The position numbers were made by a program, and so were the translations under genes. Of a DNA stretch of 64,000 nucleotides, positions 48,001 through 54,589 are shown piece by piece. The notes below the pieces were generated by a model. It was not told the DNA's origin. It saw only the letters and a program-made list of their open reading frames with translations, and ran no database searches. The DNA comes from Heterobilharzia americana (lineage: Eukaryota; Platyhelminthes; Trematoda; Strigeidida; Schistosomatidae): contig OX104127.1 of the NCBI GenBank assembly GCA_944470555.2, positions 41,467,934 to 41,531,933 on the forward strand, read 5' to 3'. Position 1 is the stretch's first letter, and the number at the start of each line of letters is the position of its first letter.

Positions 48001-49762
48001 TCTGTGCCTGTGTTGCCTGTAGTTGAAACAGTGCTGCCTAGATAGGTGAAGGAGGTTACTTCTTTTAAGTTTCTCCCGTTGACGGTGACTGGAGTTTGTT
48101 GTTCTTGTTGTTGTTGTTGGTGGTGGTGGTGCGGTATCTTCATCACCTCTGTCTTCTCTATATTCACCTGAAGTCCAGTCTTCGCTGCCTCTTCTGTCAA
48201 CTTGTTAGTTTTCGCCTATAGATCTTCAAGTTTGTGTGACATCAGACACAAGTCATCGGCGAAATCGAGATCTTCTAGGTTCTTTTCCGCAGTCAAGCGT
48301 ATCCACCTCTTCTCACTCCCAACTGTTTGCTGCATGATCCAGTCGACCACAATCAGGAATATCATGGATGGAAGTAGGCAGCCTTGTCTTACTCCTTCCT
48401 GTCTTCACTTCAAAAGCATCACTGAGCTGAGCTTCCCATTGTGAATTACTTGGCTGGCATGTGGCGTCTTCATATGGTTGTTGAATGAGGTTGATAAGGC
48501 TTTGTAGTATTCCGTAGTGTTGAAGCAACAGCTGCCAAATTACTTGTCGGTCGACGCTGTCAAAGGCCTTCTCAAAGTCGATAAAGTTGGGGTAGAGGGT
48601 TGACTGCCATTCTATACTCTGTTCTATGATGATGCGTAGAGTGGCGTTGCAATTTGGTCCGCATATGATTTGTACTTCCTGAATCCAGCCATCCTGTTCC
48701 GGTCGTAGTTTTGAATCCAGTGCATCCTTTAGCCTCTCCAGGATGATGTGGCTTAATATTTTGCCTGCATTCGGTGGACAGGAGTGGAGCATGATTCCGT
48801 GCCAGTTCTTGCAAAACACTGAGGTCTCCCTTCTTCGGCAGTTTGACAAGGTAACCCTCCTTCCAATCAATAGACTGGTACCTTCCCTTCCTTCCACACC
48901 TTCTGCAATAGTGGTGTGGTGTGAGCATGTCTACTGTTGTATCTGCCTCTGTTTTCAGTGCTTCTGGTGGGATCCCATCTGGTCCTGCTGCTTTCCCACA
49001 TTTCACTAGCTTTATGGCGTTCAGGACTTCGACTTTTGTTGGAGGATTTATGTTCACTTGTAGTTCTGTGGCTGGGCTGTAGGTGGTATTTGTGGACGAA
49101 GTGCAGGTGGTGGTGGTTGATTCTAGAGCTTCTTGAAGTGGTCGGCCCATTGTTTCTTTTGTTTCTCTTCTTTCGTAGTTAAATTTCCGTCATCATCTTT
49201 TATTGGTTTCATCTGCGTTGATCTCTTCCCAGATGGTGACCTGGTTATTTGATACAATGTTGTCAGGTCTCTCCTACCAGCCTGCAGTCTGCAGCCTGTT
49301 CTGCTTCACTTGTCAGTGTTTCGTAGAAGTGTCTTTACCTAGATCAATGAAACAGGATTATTCTTAATTCTTATATCCCTACTACATTTGATTTGATTAG
49401 TGTTACAGAAGCTTCATTGGGAAAATCAACCACACAAAAAAAACTGTTAGGCATTGTTGCTTAGAGCCACTTTAGATCTCCTATAGCTATTTCAACTTCC
49501 ATGAGTGCTAGTTCCACTTGTCTACTCAAGTTGAGACAGGATGGTAGACAGGTGAGGTGAAGCTGTAGGTTAAACGAACTACTACTTTTTAGTGTTTTGC
49601 TCATAATCACAAGTACCTGTCTATGTAACTCAGTGACAGCCACTGCTATTCGTTTTAGTTGTGAAAACAGATAGAACAAATATTTTGTGCTTACCTTGTT
49701 CAGTTCATCTATTCGACGGATTTGATATGGGGCAGTCGCTGATGATTCAAAATAGACGAAAT
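14228..49762 (-). CDS. MTA: MTA-family NuRD subunit, split gene (overall span)
   Basis: MTA proteins are scaffold subunits of the nuclear NuRD complex: ELM2-SANT recruits and activates HDAC1/2 and the C-terminal region binds RBBP4/7. Here eleven minus-strand exons were joined by hand: 49695-49762, 43276-43366, 38378-38560, 35194-35373, 33456-33728, 30478-30801, 27450-27563, 19922-20073, 18273-18660, 15583-16103, and a terminal exon starting at 14230. Every junction has GT/AG and the phases agree. The readable product is about 765 residues with BAH, ELM2, SANT and GATA-type zinc finger in the standard MTA order. The first coding exon, expected to hold about ten residues ending in a Gly before a split Asp codon, was not found and may lie beyond the window. 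Introns of 1.3-7.4 kb are filled with retrotransposon copies. The 3' end is the least certain part. Confidence 0.9.
14500..14760 (+). mobile_element. Sm-alpha-type SINE copy
   Basis: It contains a hammerhead-like motif (14606-14660), then gtgttatgtgagggtttaca and actacctgg, a segment shared with 15015-15045 and 54460-54500. It lies in the last MTA intron, antisense to the gene. Confidence 0.65.
14606..14660 (+). ncRNA. Degenerate Sm-alpha hammerhead motif
   Basis: The order is CTGACGG at 14616-14622, stem II GTC/GAC, GAAAC at 14637-14641, short stem III (GTGCAT), a cleavage-site C, then ctggatttcact. The core ends in G instead of A, so activity is unlikely. Confidence 0.6.
14960..15120 (+). 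mobile_element. SINE fragment related to Sm-alpha body
   Basis: The stretch from actcaataaccttatgcacg to gttgaaagtcaactc matches 54410-54560 and, inverted, 32690-32885. The hammerhead part is absent. Confidence 0.55.
15583..16103 (-). CDS. MTA: MTA exon: low-complexity C-terminal region
   Basis: The 521-nt exon has a tattgtag acceptor. It begins [35 protein letters not shown], comparable to the RKPLEAVLRYLE segment of other MTA proteins. It continues with [18 protein letters not shown], a basic patch that could act as a nuclear localisation signal, and then Ser/Thr-rich sequence. The donor used here is cag/gtcatt at 15582 (phase 0). A possible alternative donor (acaa/gtaatg) lies about 75 nt upstream and would change the C-terminus. 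Confidence 0.78.
16104..16930. other. MTA intron sequence, no feature except (TAA)n
   Basis: A (TAA)n run lies at about 16218-16240. A moderately long plus-strand open frame (16502-16741) has no recognisable similarity and is AT-rich; it is not called as a gene. Confidence 0.4.
16935..18118 (+). mobile_element. RTE-like (type A) copy in MTA intron
   Basis: It starts within the RT (catcaacctcattcaacagc) and keeps [14 protein letters not shown] (FADD altered) at about 17185-17225, [15 protein letters not shown] at 17300-17350, the C-terminal [11 protein letters not shown] region near 17825, and the family terminus with an ATA-rich tail at about 18095-18115. It is antisense to MTA. Frames are broken repeatedly. 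Confidence 0.85.
18273..18660 (-). CDS. MTA: MTA exon: RBBP4/7-binding-like segment
   Basis: The 388-nt exon (acceptor ttggttag, donor gtcagt) is open in the required phase. Around codons 55-80 it reads [20 protein letters not shown], then [13 protein letters not shown]. This resembles the MTA segment TKLTRIARRLCREIL, then RPWHAARHPYLPIN, which binds RBBP4/7 in the mammalian complex. The rest is Ser/Gly/Asn-rich, with a run of glutamines and leucines. It ends in phase 1. Confidence 0.82.
18661..19440. other. MTA intron, (TG)n tract, otherwise nothing recognised
   Basis: A short TG/TA-rich microsatellite lies at about 19000-19023. No coding or repeat similarity was seen in the rest. Confidence 0.4.
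19441..19570 (+). mobile_element. 5'-truncated hammerhead SINE copy
   Basis: It lacks the tRNA-like head but keeps the hammerhead and the tail (ctccaactgatgtcaatctatgatgaataacaacttgaaat). It lies in an MTA intron, antisense to the gene. Confidence 0.75.
19455..19512 (+). ncRNA. Hammerhead ribozyme with intact core
   Basis: CTGAGGA is at 19466-19472, stem II GTCC (19473-19476) pairs with GGAC (19484-19487), GAAAC is at 19488-19492, then a minimal stem III CAGCTG and GTC with cleavage expected after 19499. Stem I is cactg (19461-19465) with cagtg just after the cleavage site. All core bases checked are present. Confidence 0.75.
19717..19776. repeat. (TA)n microsatellite
   Basis: About 29 TA units in an MTA intron, roughly 145 bp below the exon at 19922. 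Confidence 0.95.
19922..20073 (-). CDS. MTA: MTA exon: linker after zinc finger
   Basis: The 152-nt open stretch lies between acceptor ctgttag and donor gtaagc. It enters in phase 1, as required by the zinc-finger exon, and leaves in phase 0. It reads [22 protein letters not shown], then [12 protein letters not shown], a Ser/Asn-rich linker with no recognisable domain. The region after the finger is poorly conserved among MTA proteins, so the assignment rests on splice signals, phase and position. Confidence 0.75.
20150..23110 (-). mobile_element. Type B EN/RT retrotransposon, about 3 kb, decayed
   Basis: Minus-strand order: endonuclease and linker remnants (22340-23110); [12 protein letters not shown], then [31 protein letters not shown] and [20 protein letters not shown] of the RT N-terminal fingers (21770-22096); [17 protein letters not shown], then [18 protein letters not shown] (21128-21409), where the catalytic YADD is [42 protein letters not shown] and [13 protein letters not shown] (20850-21118); then the 3' region to about 20150. 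Frameshifts and stops are scattered. It lies in the 7.4-kb MTA intron, in the gene's sense direction. Confidence 0.88.
23111..24180. other. MTA intron, nothing recognised
   Basis: AT-rich sequence; open frames are short and without similarity. Confidence 0.35.
24185..24640 (+). mobile_element. Type B 3' end
   Basis: In broken frames it reads [21 protein letters not shown], then a segment like DMAQNRSQ (24280-24390), followed by the shared 3' end tatggcaacttgaaccgttgc. Antisense to MTA. Confidence 0.7.
24641..25844. other. MTA intron, nothing recognised
   Basis: Very AT-rich, with scattered short TA and ATAC runs between 25430 and 25520. Confidence 0.35.
25845..26870 (-). mobile_element. RTE-like (type A) 3' end copy
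   Basis: Minus-strand frames read [34 protein letters not shown], then [24 protein letters not shown] (26611-26859), with FADD changed to FADG. The C-terminal [11 protein letters not shown] region (26089-26140) and the family terminus at about 25850 follow. Sense with respect to MTA. Confidence 0.85.
26935..26990 (+). other. Isolated tRNA-like B-box segment
   Basis: The segment ctggttcaaatccggc fits the B-box consensus and can form a T-arm-like hairpin. No complete tRNA cloverleaf was found around it. It may be a relic of a tRNA-derived SINE head. Confidence 0.35.
27450..27563 (-). CDS. MTA: MTA exon: GATA-type zinc finger, second half
   Basis: The 114-nt exon starts at a ttttacacag acceptor and encodes [10 protein letters not shown], then [18 protein letters not shown]. 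This matches the MTA finger ([31 protein letters not shown]). With the CxxC from the previous exon it completes a four-cysteine zinc site. The donor is gtaaat. Both ends are phase 1. Confidence 0.93.
27870..28915 (-). mobile_element. RTE-like (type A) copy, downstream side of SANT exon
   Basis: It runs from the family terminus (tgtttgtcccatgggttcccac at about 27885) to the DFADD region near 28900, reading [19 protein letters not shown] sequence only because of an internal expansion of tggac/ggagt units at 28444-28490. Positions 27887-28677 match the reverse complement of 31753-32543 with almost no difference. Sense with respect to MTA. Confidence 0.88.
29220..29640 (-). mobile_element. Type B 3' end
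   Basis: The minus strand encodes [37 protein letters not shown] (29430-29540), the C-terminal segment of type B, and then the 3' terminal region down to about 29225. Sense with respect to MTA. Confidence 0.72.
29641..30477. other. MTA intron, nothing recognised
   Basis: No coding or repeat similarity was seen. Confidence 0.35.
30478..30801 (-). CDS. MTA: MTA exon: SANT domain and first zinc-finger cysteines
   Basis: The 324-nt exon follows an atccag acceptor and ends at an ideal gtaagt donor. It reads [29 protein letters not shown], then [42 protein letters not shown] and CEGCG. The SANT helices and the YY-x-WK cluster are kept; in human MTA1 the equivalent Tyr and Lys residues contact the inositol phosphate that bridges to HDAC1. 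The closing CxxC is the first half of the GATA-type finger, so the finger is split by an intron. The exon is symmetric and is flanked by a near-identical inverted repeat pair (27887-28677 and 31753-32543). Confidence 0.95.
31165..32555 (+). mobile_element. RTE-like (type A) copy, upstream side of SANT exon
   Basis: It starts in the RT ([21 protein letters not shown], 31175-31235) and covers [16 protein letters not shown] (31385-31435), [14 protein letters not shown] with altered FADD (31520-31560), the tggac/ggagt expansion, the C-terminal region, and the family terminus with an ATA-rich tail at 32540-32560. Antisense to MTA and inverted with respect to 27870-28915. Confidence 0.88.
32690..32885 (-). 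mobile_element. SINE fragment related to Sm-alpha body
   Basis: The minus strand reads gccatacctattgcataagg, then gatactacctgggttgaagg and ctaaaccaattagcc, matching 54450-54560. No hammerhead core remains. Confidence 0.55.
33138..33176. repeat. (CA)n-rich microsatellite
   Basis: CA-rich tract with some ATAC units in an MTA intron; a complementary GT-rich stretch lies at about 33203-33225. Confidence 0.8.
33456..33728 (-). CDS. MTA: MTA exon: ELM2 domain
   Basis: The 273-nt exon reads [31 protein letters not shown], then [43 protein letters not shown]. These are the hallmark ELM2 helices of MTA proteins ([24 protein letters not shown], then SAAAASRDITLFHAMDTLH). In the MTA1-HDAC1 structure this segment wraps HDAC1. 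The acceptor is aaatacag and the donor gttagt; both ends are phase 1. Confidence 0.93.
34085..35110 (-). mobile_element. Type B RT C-terminal half
   Basis: The minus strand encodes [27 protein letters not shown], then [27 protein letters not shown] (34769-35011), [21 protein letters not shown] (34450-34560), and a 3' region with ENRSQ-like sequence down to about 34090. It sits in the 1.5-kb intron between the two ELM2 exons and fills most of it. Sense with respect to MTA. Confidence 0.82.
35194..35373 (-). CDS. MTA: MTA exon: BAH-ELM2 junction
   Basis: The 180-nt exon starts after ttttgtag and ends before gtaatt. It encodes KCSVTLHND, then [34 protein letters not shown] and EIQCLL. This matches the MTA region KCSVTLLNETESL...[30 protein letters not shown] that opens the ELM2 domain. 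It is symmetric (phase 1-1). ELM2 begins the HDAC-binding surface. Confidence 0.92.
35374..36690. other. MTA intron, nothing recognised
   Basis: AT-rich, short open frames only. Confidence 0.35.
36692..37845 (-). mobile_element. RTE-like (type A) copy
   Basis: It runs from an ATT-rich tail and family terminus (36700-36760), through the [11 protein letters not shown] region (36957-37010) and a tgg/ttg trinucleotide expansion (37450-37490), to [14 protein letters not shown] sequence (37780-37820). Sense with respect to MTA. Confidence 0.85.
38378..38560 (-). CDS. MTA: MTA exon: end of BAH domain
   Basis: The 183-nt exon has a tcctctacag acceptor and a gtaaat donor. It begins with an acidic, low-complexity stretch (GSDDDYDDE) where other MTA proteins are also acidic. 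It then reads [22 protein letters not shown], almost identical to the animal MTA motif [22 protein letters not shown]. Both boundaries are phase 1 and the length is a multiple of three. Confidence 0.93.
38966..39040. repeat. (CT)n then (TA)n microsatellite
   Basis: A CT-rich tract (38966-38999) is followed directly by about 20 TA units (39000-39040) in an MTA intron. Confidence 0.95.
40180..41370 (+). mobile_element. Type B copy, endonuclease fragment joined to 3' end
   Basis: 40400-40600 reads [15 protein letters not shown] sequence, then a LAEDMNAW segment corresponding to the GDFN motif of the AP endonuclease and [12 protein letters not shown]. 40690-41370 is the family C-terminus and 3' end ([17 protein letters not shown] at 40990-41045; gtggcaacttgaatccatgc at 41338-41357). 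The whole RT is absent. Antisense to MTA. Confidence 0.72.
41600..42720 (+). mobile_element. Type B RT N-terminal fragment, heavily decayed
   Basis: In broken frames, 42130-42260 reads [19 protein letters not shown], then a segment like NHRGISLLPVA, which is the RT fingers region. Flanking sequence shows weak similarity only; the outer limits are approximate. Confidence 0.5.
42721..43275. other. MTA intron, nothing recognised
   Basis: AT-rich; no repeat family or coding similarity seen. Confidence 0.35.
43276..43366 (-). CDS. MTA: MTA exon: BAH domain core
   Basis: The 91-nt exon has a ttttcag acceptor and a gtgagt donor. It encodes [19 protein letters not shown] followed by [11 protein letters not shown]. 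This aligns without gaps to the MTA BAH segment with the conserved EAKV and FYRRRD core. It enters in phase 0 and leaves in phase 1. The intron upstream (43367-49694) carries two long type A copies and one type B fragment. Confidence 0.88.
44040..45612 (-). mobile_element. RTE-like (type A) copy with large tetranucleotide expansion
   Basis: It runs from the family terminus near 44085 to [20 protein letters not shown] sequence (shadow of the [17 protein letters not shown] region) at about 45530-45590. It is close in sequence to 27870-28915 and 31165-32555. A (GTAG)n tract interrupts it at 44834-44991. Sense with respect to MTA. Confidence 0.87.
44834..44991. repeat. (GTAG)n microsatellite
   Basis: About 39 perfect tetranucleotide units over 158 bp. 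Sister copies have only three to five units at the same place (28635-28652, 31783-31795, 37380-37398). Confidence 0.95.
45613..46589. other. MTA intron, nothing recognised
   Basis: AT-rich sequence without recognisable features. Confidence 0.35.
46590..47410 (-). mobile_element. Type B RT fragment
   Basis: The minus strand reads [22 protein letters not shown] at 47335-47403, the RT fingers motif. Traces of the C-terminal segment appear near 46600-46680, so the middle is deleted. It ends where the next type A copy begins at about 47412. Sense with respect to MTA. Confidence 0.65.
47412..49340 (-). mobile_element. RTE-like (type A) copy, longest and best-preserved RT
   Basis: Minus-strand order: [34 protein letters not shown] and [15 protein letters not shown] (48830-49060); [19 protein letters not shown] (48540-48610); [17 protein letters not shown] with an intact FADD at about 48215-48290; [45 protein letters not shown] and [20 protein letters not shown] (47850-48195); and the family terminus at about 47435. 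Frames change at least four times. The endonuclease is missing. Sense with respect to MTA. Confidence 0.9.
49695..49762 (-). CDS. MTA: MTA exon: start of BAH domain
   Basis: This 68-nt exon follows a pyrimidine-rich acceptor (ctttgtag) and ends at a gtaagc donor. It reads FVYFESS, then [13 protein letters not shown], matching the vertebrate MTA N-terminus (VYFENSS, then PYLIRRIEELNK). It begins with two bases of a split codon, giving Asp if the missing exon ends in G, and it ends in phase 0. BAH domains mediate nucleosome or protein contacts. The initiator Met is not in this exon. Confidence 0.85.
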
Positions 49763-51165
49763 CTACAAAGGAAAAGTAGTCAATATTTATTTGTAGTCAA
49801 AGAGGGGAAACAGACGTATAATAACATTTGCCTTAAATATTTACTGAATGTTTCTTAGATTATTCTGACAGGATATAACCTTCTTTGTTAAAATAAATCA
49901 TCTTTTACATAGTCGATCTACTGTAGTCGTCTTCAAATGAAACGTTCAGTTGTCATCAATTTCACAAAGAGAAAAGTAATCAACAAAGATTAATGTTTTG
50001 GTCATTCCTCAATGGTTAGATAAAAAAATCGAATAAAATTATTAGGCATCAATCTTAAACAAAAAGTAGTATTTTTTATTTAACTTAACTGAACGGTGAA
50101 ATTTAGGCTGGTTTTACGGTAAGAGGAACAGTACAACACACTTGCGAAAAATCTTAATTAGGTAGGACTCAGTATACTACAGATCTATCAAATGTACACG
50201 ATGACCTTCGTTAGGTTTTTTTATAGACTTTACTATTGGTTAAGAGTACGCGTTTATTGAACACTGGCGTTCGTAGAGCTACAACCAGAAGGACAAAGTT
50301 GGTCATTAACTTAACAATACTAAACACTTTACTCCATTGGTAGGATATCATTTTGTGTACAAACCCACTTTTTATGTCACTGATAGACGTGAAAAGTGAT
50401 ATGATTGGATTTATTTAACCTAAAATCAAATTATGTGCAGTCCACCCTAAAAATTATTTTGTGTTTCTATTTAGCTCATGATAAAGGGAATTTTATACCA
50501 CAGGATATATAAAGTTAGTGTAAGTTACAAGTATATGTGGTATACTTTATACTATGCATCAATCGAAATGAACAACCAACTTGACAATTATCTAAGTATG
50601 ATTGCAAGAGAATCAATATATACATGTGAAAGTTCTTTCATGAACAATCTGTTTTTTGTTTTCTGTAAAAAAGATGGTGGAACTTATTTGTGAAGTCAAT
50701 CGATCAGATAGTTTTTATTACCAGTCAAGAAGAGTGGAATTGACTCAATGACATAACAATGAGTAAACCATATAAAATTTTCAGTACAGTCAAGGTTAAA
50801 CGATTGACTCTTATTATATTGAAAACTTTGATAGTTGAGTGAGAAAAAGTGTGCAAAAATTAGATTAAAAAAGTAAAAGCGAACTACTACAAAGAATTAT
50901 TGAAACTTAAATTATGGGGACAATAAATAAGTAAAGGGGTATAGGGATCTCAATTTTTTCCACCATTGACAAAGCTTTCCATTTATACAGTGATAACGAT
51001 GATCTAAAAGATAACATTGAAATATCCATCATAAGGGTTAACTTTATTTCCTACTAAATATTTTCTGAATGATAACCCGAAATGTATGGATAGGAATGTT
51101 TTGGTCACAACTTATAATATAACTATCAAGCCAAGTGATTTTATATCGTTGTATACTATTTCTTA
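49763..51165. other. Upstream of the last MTA exon found; nothing recognised
   Basis: Searched by eye on the minus strand for an exon ending in an MTA-like VG-G(T) junction; none found. No promoter motif is called. Confidence 0.35.
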
Positions 51166-51169
51166 TTGA

Positions 51170-53090
51170 ATGATGACAGTTAACCACGCAGCAACAACAT
51201 TAGACCTGACATTGCTGCTTAACGGTTGAAGTTGTCATACTTAACACCAGTAAACAAAGTAGTAAAACACAGATGCTAGATCAGGAAATAAGGGATGAAG
51301 TAATCAATAATTATAAGGTTCACAAAATGAGGAGTAAAACAATGATGAAATTCGGCATGAAGATAGTGTGTAGATGTATCTGCACTGGTGATACCGATTC
51401 TATGCCATATTACACACAGGTTCTAACCACCGATTCTGGTTATCACACGGACTCCAGCCGAGAAGTCTACATTTCCCTACGCTAATCAGTCTGAGAATTC
51501 ATGCTCTGATGGCATAGTTTATTCTAACCACCTCTTACTTTTTTCCAGATTGAATCTACTTCAGTTAAGATTGTGCGACGGGGCAGATGGTGACTATACA
51601 TGCATAACACGTTGAAGACGTCTAAGTCGATGAAGGTTCACCATTTCACTGACTGACTTCCCTCCAGCCTATGCTACGAAGACAGCGGTGGTTGAACACT
51701 TGAAATCTTATCATATGCTCTACCTTCAGTGCAGTACACTCTGCACTTAATAGGTAATCGGATATCATGGTGGCATGAGTTGGCCAAAACCAAGCGAACT
51801 TTGTGTGTCTGTGCAGAAACTTCATCGGTCACTGACACATCAAGGATGATCCGACTTCCCGAAACGGACAACACGTTCAACGATTTTACTTTTTATTAAA
51901 AACCAGTCATGGAGCAACAATTTGGATTTCGGTGGGGAAAAACGCACCCCACATATTCGAAGGTTGCCACTCAATGTCTCAAGAAGGTTTCATATGGTTA
52001 GCATCTTCACGTACGTACTTTAGGTCTACTAAAGTCTTTCATGACCAGGTCAATTCCTGTAAGGTCAGATGAGAGGAAAATATCCATGAGCATATACATA
52101 ACAGGATTAAATGAAAATGGGAAGAGCAGGTGACCTCAACAGATATCACTTGATGTACACAAGTCATCCGGCATCCCAAGTAAAGGCTTTACCACGCTCA
52201 TAGGTTTTAGAATTCAGCACCTCCAAAGAGGTACCCCCTTCAGTGAGTCACTCCCATAACGTCTCTAGATCGACCGATTTAAATACCGTCTTCTGGTTGG
52301 GAAATACAGATAGTGTATCTATGTTCCAGAACTTGGGGGAAGGAGAATGTATGATTGATACAACCACCACTGGATCTGAAACCTACTAGGTTTTCTCGGG
52401 TTTATTGTTACGGAACTTCACCTGCACGTCCGATAATTATAGAACCTAGAATTTTAGATACTACATTTATCAGATTGATTCTCATGTAGTTAACACAAGA
52501 GGATTTCTCCCCTTTCTTGAACACTAAGATAATCAGTGACTGACACCAGTACGATGGGATCATATCTGACTTGCGTACACTAGTTAACAGTTTCGTTAAC
52601 CTGACCAGTAACCCCCGACAGCTGTTCTTAAATACCTCTGGTAATAGCCAATATGGCTCCGCTGACCATCATTGTTTCAGGATACTTATAGACCTCTAAA
52701 CTTTTGCAAAAGTTGGAGGATTTGTTTCCACGATTCGTTTAGGATTCGACAGGATAGTGAGCAACAGAATAGTAGCTATATGTCAGTTTTTTTATACACT
52801 CGATCCATCGTTCCAGTCACCCCCTCTGCAAGGGAATCACAGAGCCATTATTTTTCGCTATAATTTCACCAACGATTAATCTTCTTACCCTAGTTTACTT
52901 TACAGGTCTAAGTAGCTGTCTAATGTTACCCTATCGCCGATATTTCTTCCCGTTTCCTTAGCCTTTGCTGATCACAGGTAATGCGTATAATCTTTGTCAG
53001 GACATATTTGAGCTACCTCCGCTCTTCATTTTTCTCAGAGTTTGCAGGAATGTACTCGATTACATTCACTAACTAAGGCGACGAGTAGAT
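51170..53090 (-). mobile_element. Type B retrotransposon, decayed 1.9 kb copy
   Basis: The 3' end near 51180-51290 matches 29225-29300. SRIILDVSVTDEVSAQTHKVRLVLANSCH at about 51770-51860 matches the family segment [23 protein letters not shown]. The order then follows 20150-22400: the RT palm region (51900-52150), fingers (52400-52600) and linker (52750-53080). Very few open stretches remain. Confidence 0.72.
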
Positions 53091-53159
53091 ACAACAAGCT
53101 GAAAGTGCTTCAGTCAGATGGTTCCCTCACCGTTAACAAACGAATACCAGACAGCTAGA

Positions 53160-53300
53160 CAAAATCAAACTAAAAACTCGCGAACAAGTGCATCGGGTCA
53201 AGTCGCCACACTTCACAGTAATACACAAAAAACACATAGATAGAAAAAGAGTGATGTCAAAAGGAACAACATTATGTGAGAAAATAAACAGTTTGGAGAT
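53160..53300 (-). mobile_element. Type B 3' terminus, separate fragment
   Basis: The reverse complement carries tattactgtgaagtgtggcg, then cttgacccgatgcacttgtt, the shared type B end (compare 41330-41370). Confidence 0.6.
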
Positions 53301-54400
53301 AACGGGGCAGTGAAAAAAGAAAATAAGATCTTACAATTAGATGTGGTGTGTTTTATGTCACTTTATGACTGGATAGCCAGTAGATTTACCATGGACTATC
53401 AAGTTAAAAGCGAGTTTTAAGAGTAGTCTTTCACAGCTCTTTTAAGCGGACTTGTTATTAATTGTTCATGTTGACCGACCAGTACCATGAAGCTGTGTCG
53501 TCATACGTGGAGTGAAAATGAACACTTCTGGATAGGAGTTTTCTCACGAGAAAACATGTGATTCGAAACTTTCTGAGTCATAAATTAAGAACCAGTGGAG
53601 ACCAACGTACAGTAAAACTACCTAGACGGTTCTATCGATTGTAAATTAATGTCTGCTATGCTTGGCATGGGTATAGTTCATAAATTAGCAAACCGCTTAC
53701 ACACTAACGGACTGAGAATAGTCAAAAGAACTACGGTGACTTTTAACATCGTGAGAGAATAAAAGTGCTTTGCTCACGTTGCTTCAAAAAAGATTTAATC
53801 AAGGAAATACAACCTGGAACAAATCGACTCGGTTTAGGCTGATACACTATAAATCAAAAGGAAGAGACGTGAGTTGAGAGAGAACAGTTATGGATGAACA
53901 TGAGCCATTGTACTTGATTTTGAGTATGCCAACGAGCTTCCAAGTATTGATTTCTACCATCTTGAGAACCTCCTACTATCGAATGAGACTAAGAGTCAGT
54001 GACTCCATTGCAATTATGTTTTTCGATCTGTTCAACTCCCACTTTTCCAAGCTAATCCTACCAGAAATAATCATACTTTGAATCCCTGTAAGACCTTCAT
54101 GGTTTGTACATACAACAGACAGTGAGCCATCAATCAGTCAAAAGTGGTAGCTCCTTAAGGTCTTTCTATGCCTGGGAGGGTTTCTGGATAATGGAAGGGT
54201 AGAAAGCACTTACCATCATAGTGTGAGTAGCTACAATATGGTGAATATCCGACAGCCAAGCTGTACATCTGATTAGACGAATTGTGACAGTGGTAAGGTG
54301 TTTCTCACGGATGACCAACATTTTACACTGATGTCACTTTCCCTATCTGAAATAGGTTAAAAAGGTTAGCCTCCTAAAGTATTCCACTCTCACGTCGATC
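53301..54400. other. No gene recognised
   Basis: 53630-53770 might be a decayed CR1-like 3' fragment, but no motif is clear enough to call. Confidence 0.3.
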
Positions 54401-54404
54401 GAAA

Positions 54405-54575
54405 TGCACTCAGCAACCTTGTGCACATTCGCGCAGTAGACATAGCCATACCAATTGTGTGAGGGCTAATGATACTGCTACATGGCTGTCCAAACCTCGG
54501 TAGGTGGAGTCGTGGTCAGACTCATGACCCATTGGTTGAAAGTTATCTCCTAAACCAATGAGCTACTACACGCAA
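54405..54575 (+). mobile_element. SINE fragment related to Sm-alpha body
   Basis: The stretch from gcactcagcaaccttgtgca to ccaatgagctactacacgc is shared with 14960-15120 and, inverted, with 32690-32885. It has no hammerhead core. Confidence 0.55.
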
Positions 54576-54589
54576 ACTTCCAATAGCAT

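Noticed and set aside
53930..53995. Candidate first MTA exon with a VG-G/gt junction on the minus strand
   Set aside because: Donor is weak, no in-frame Met nearby and no similarity to the MTA N-terminus.
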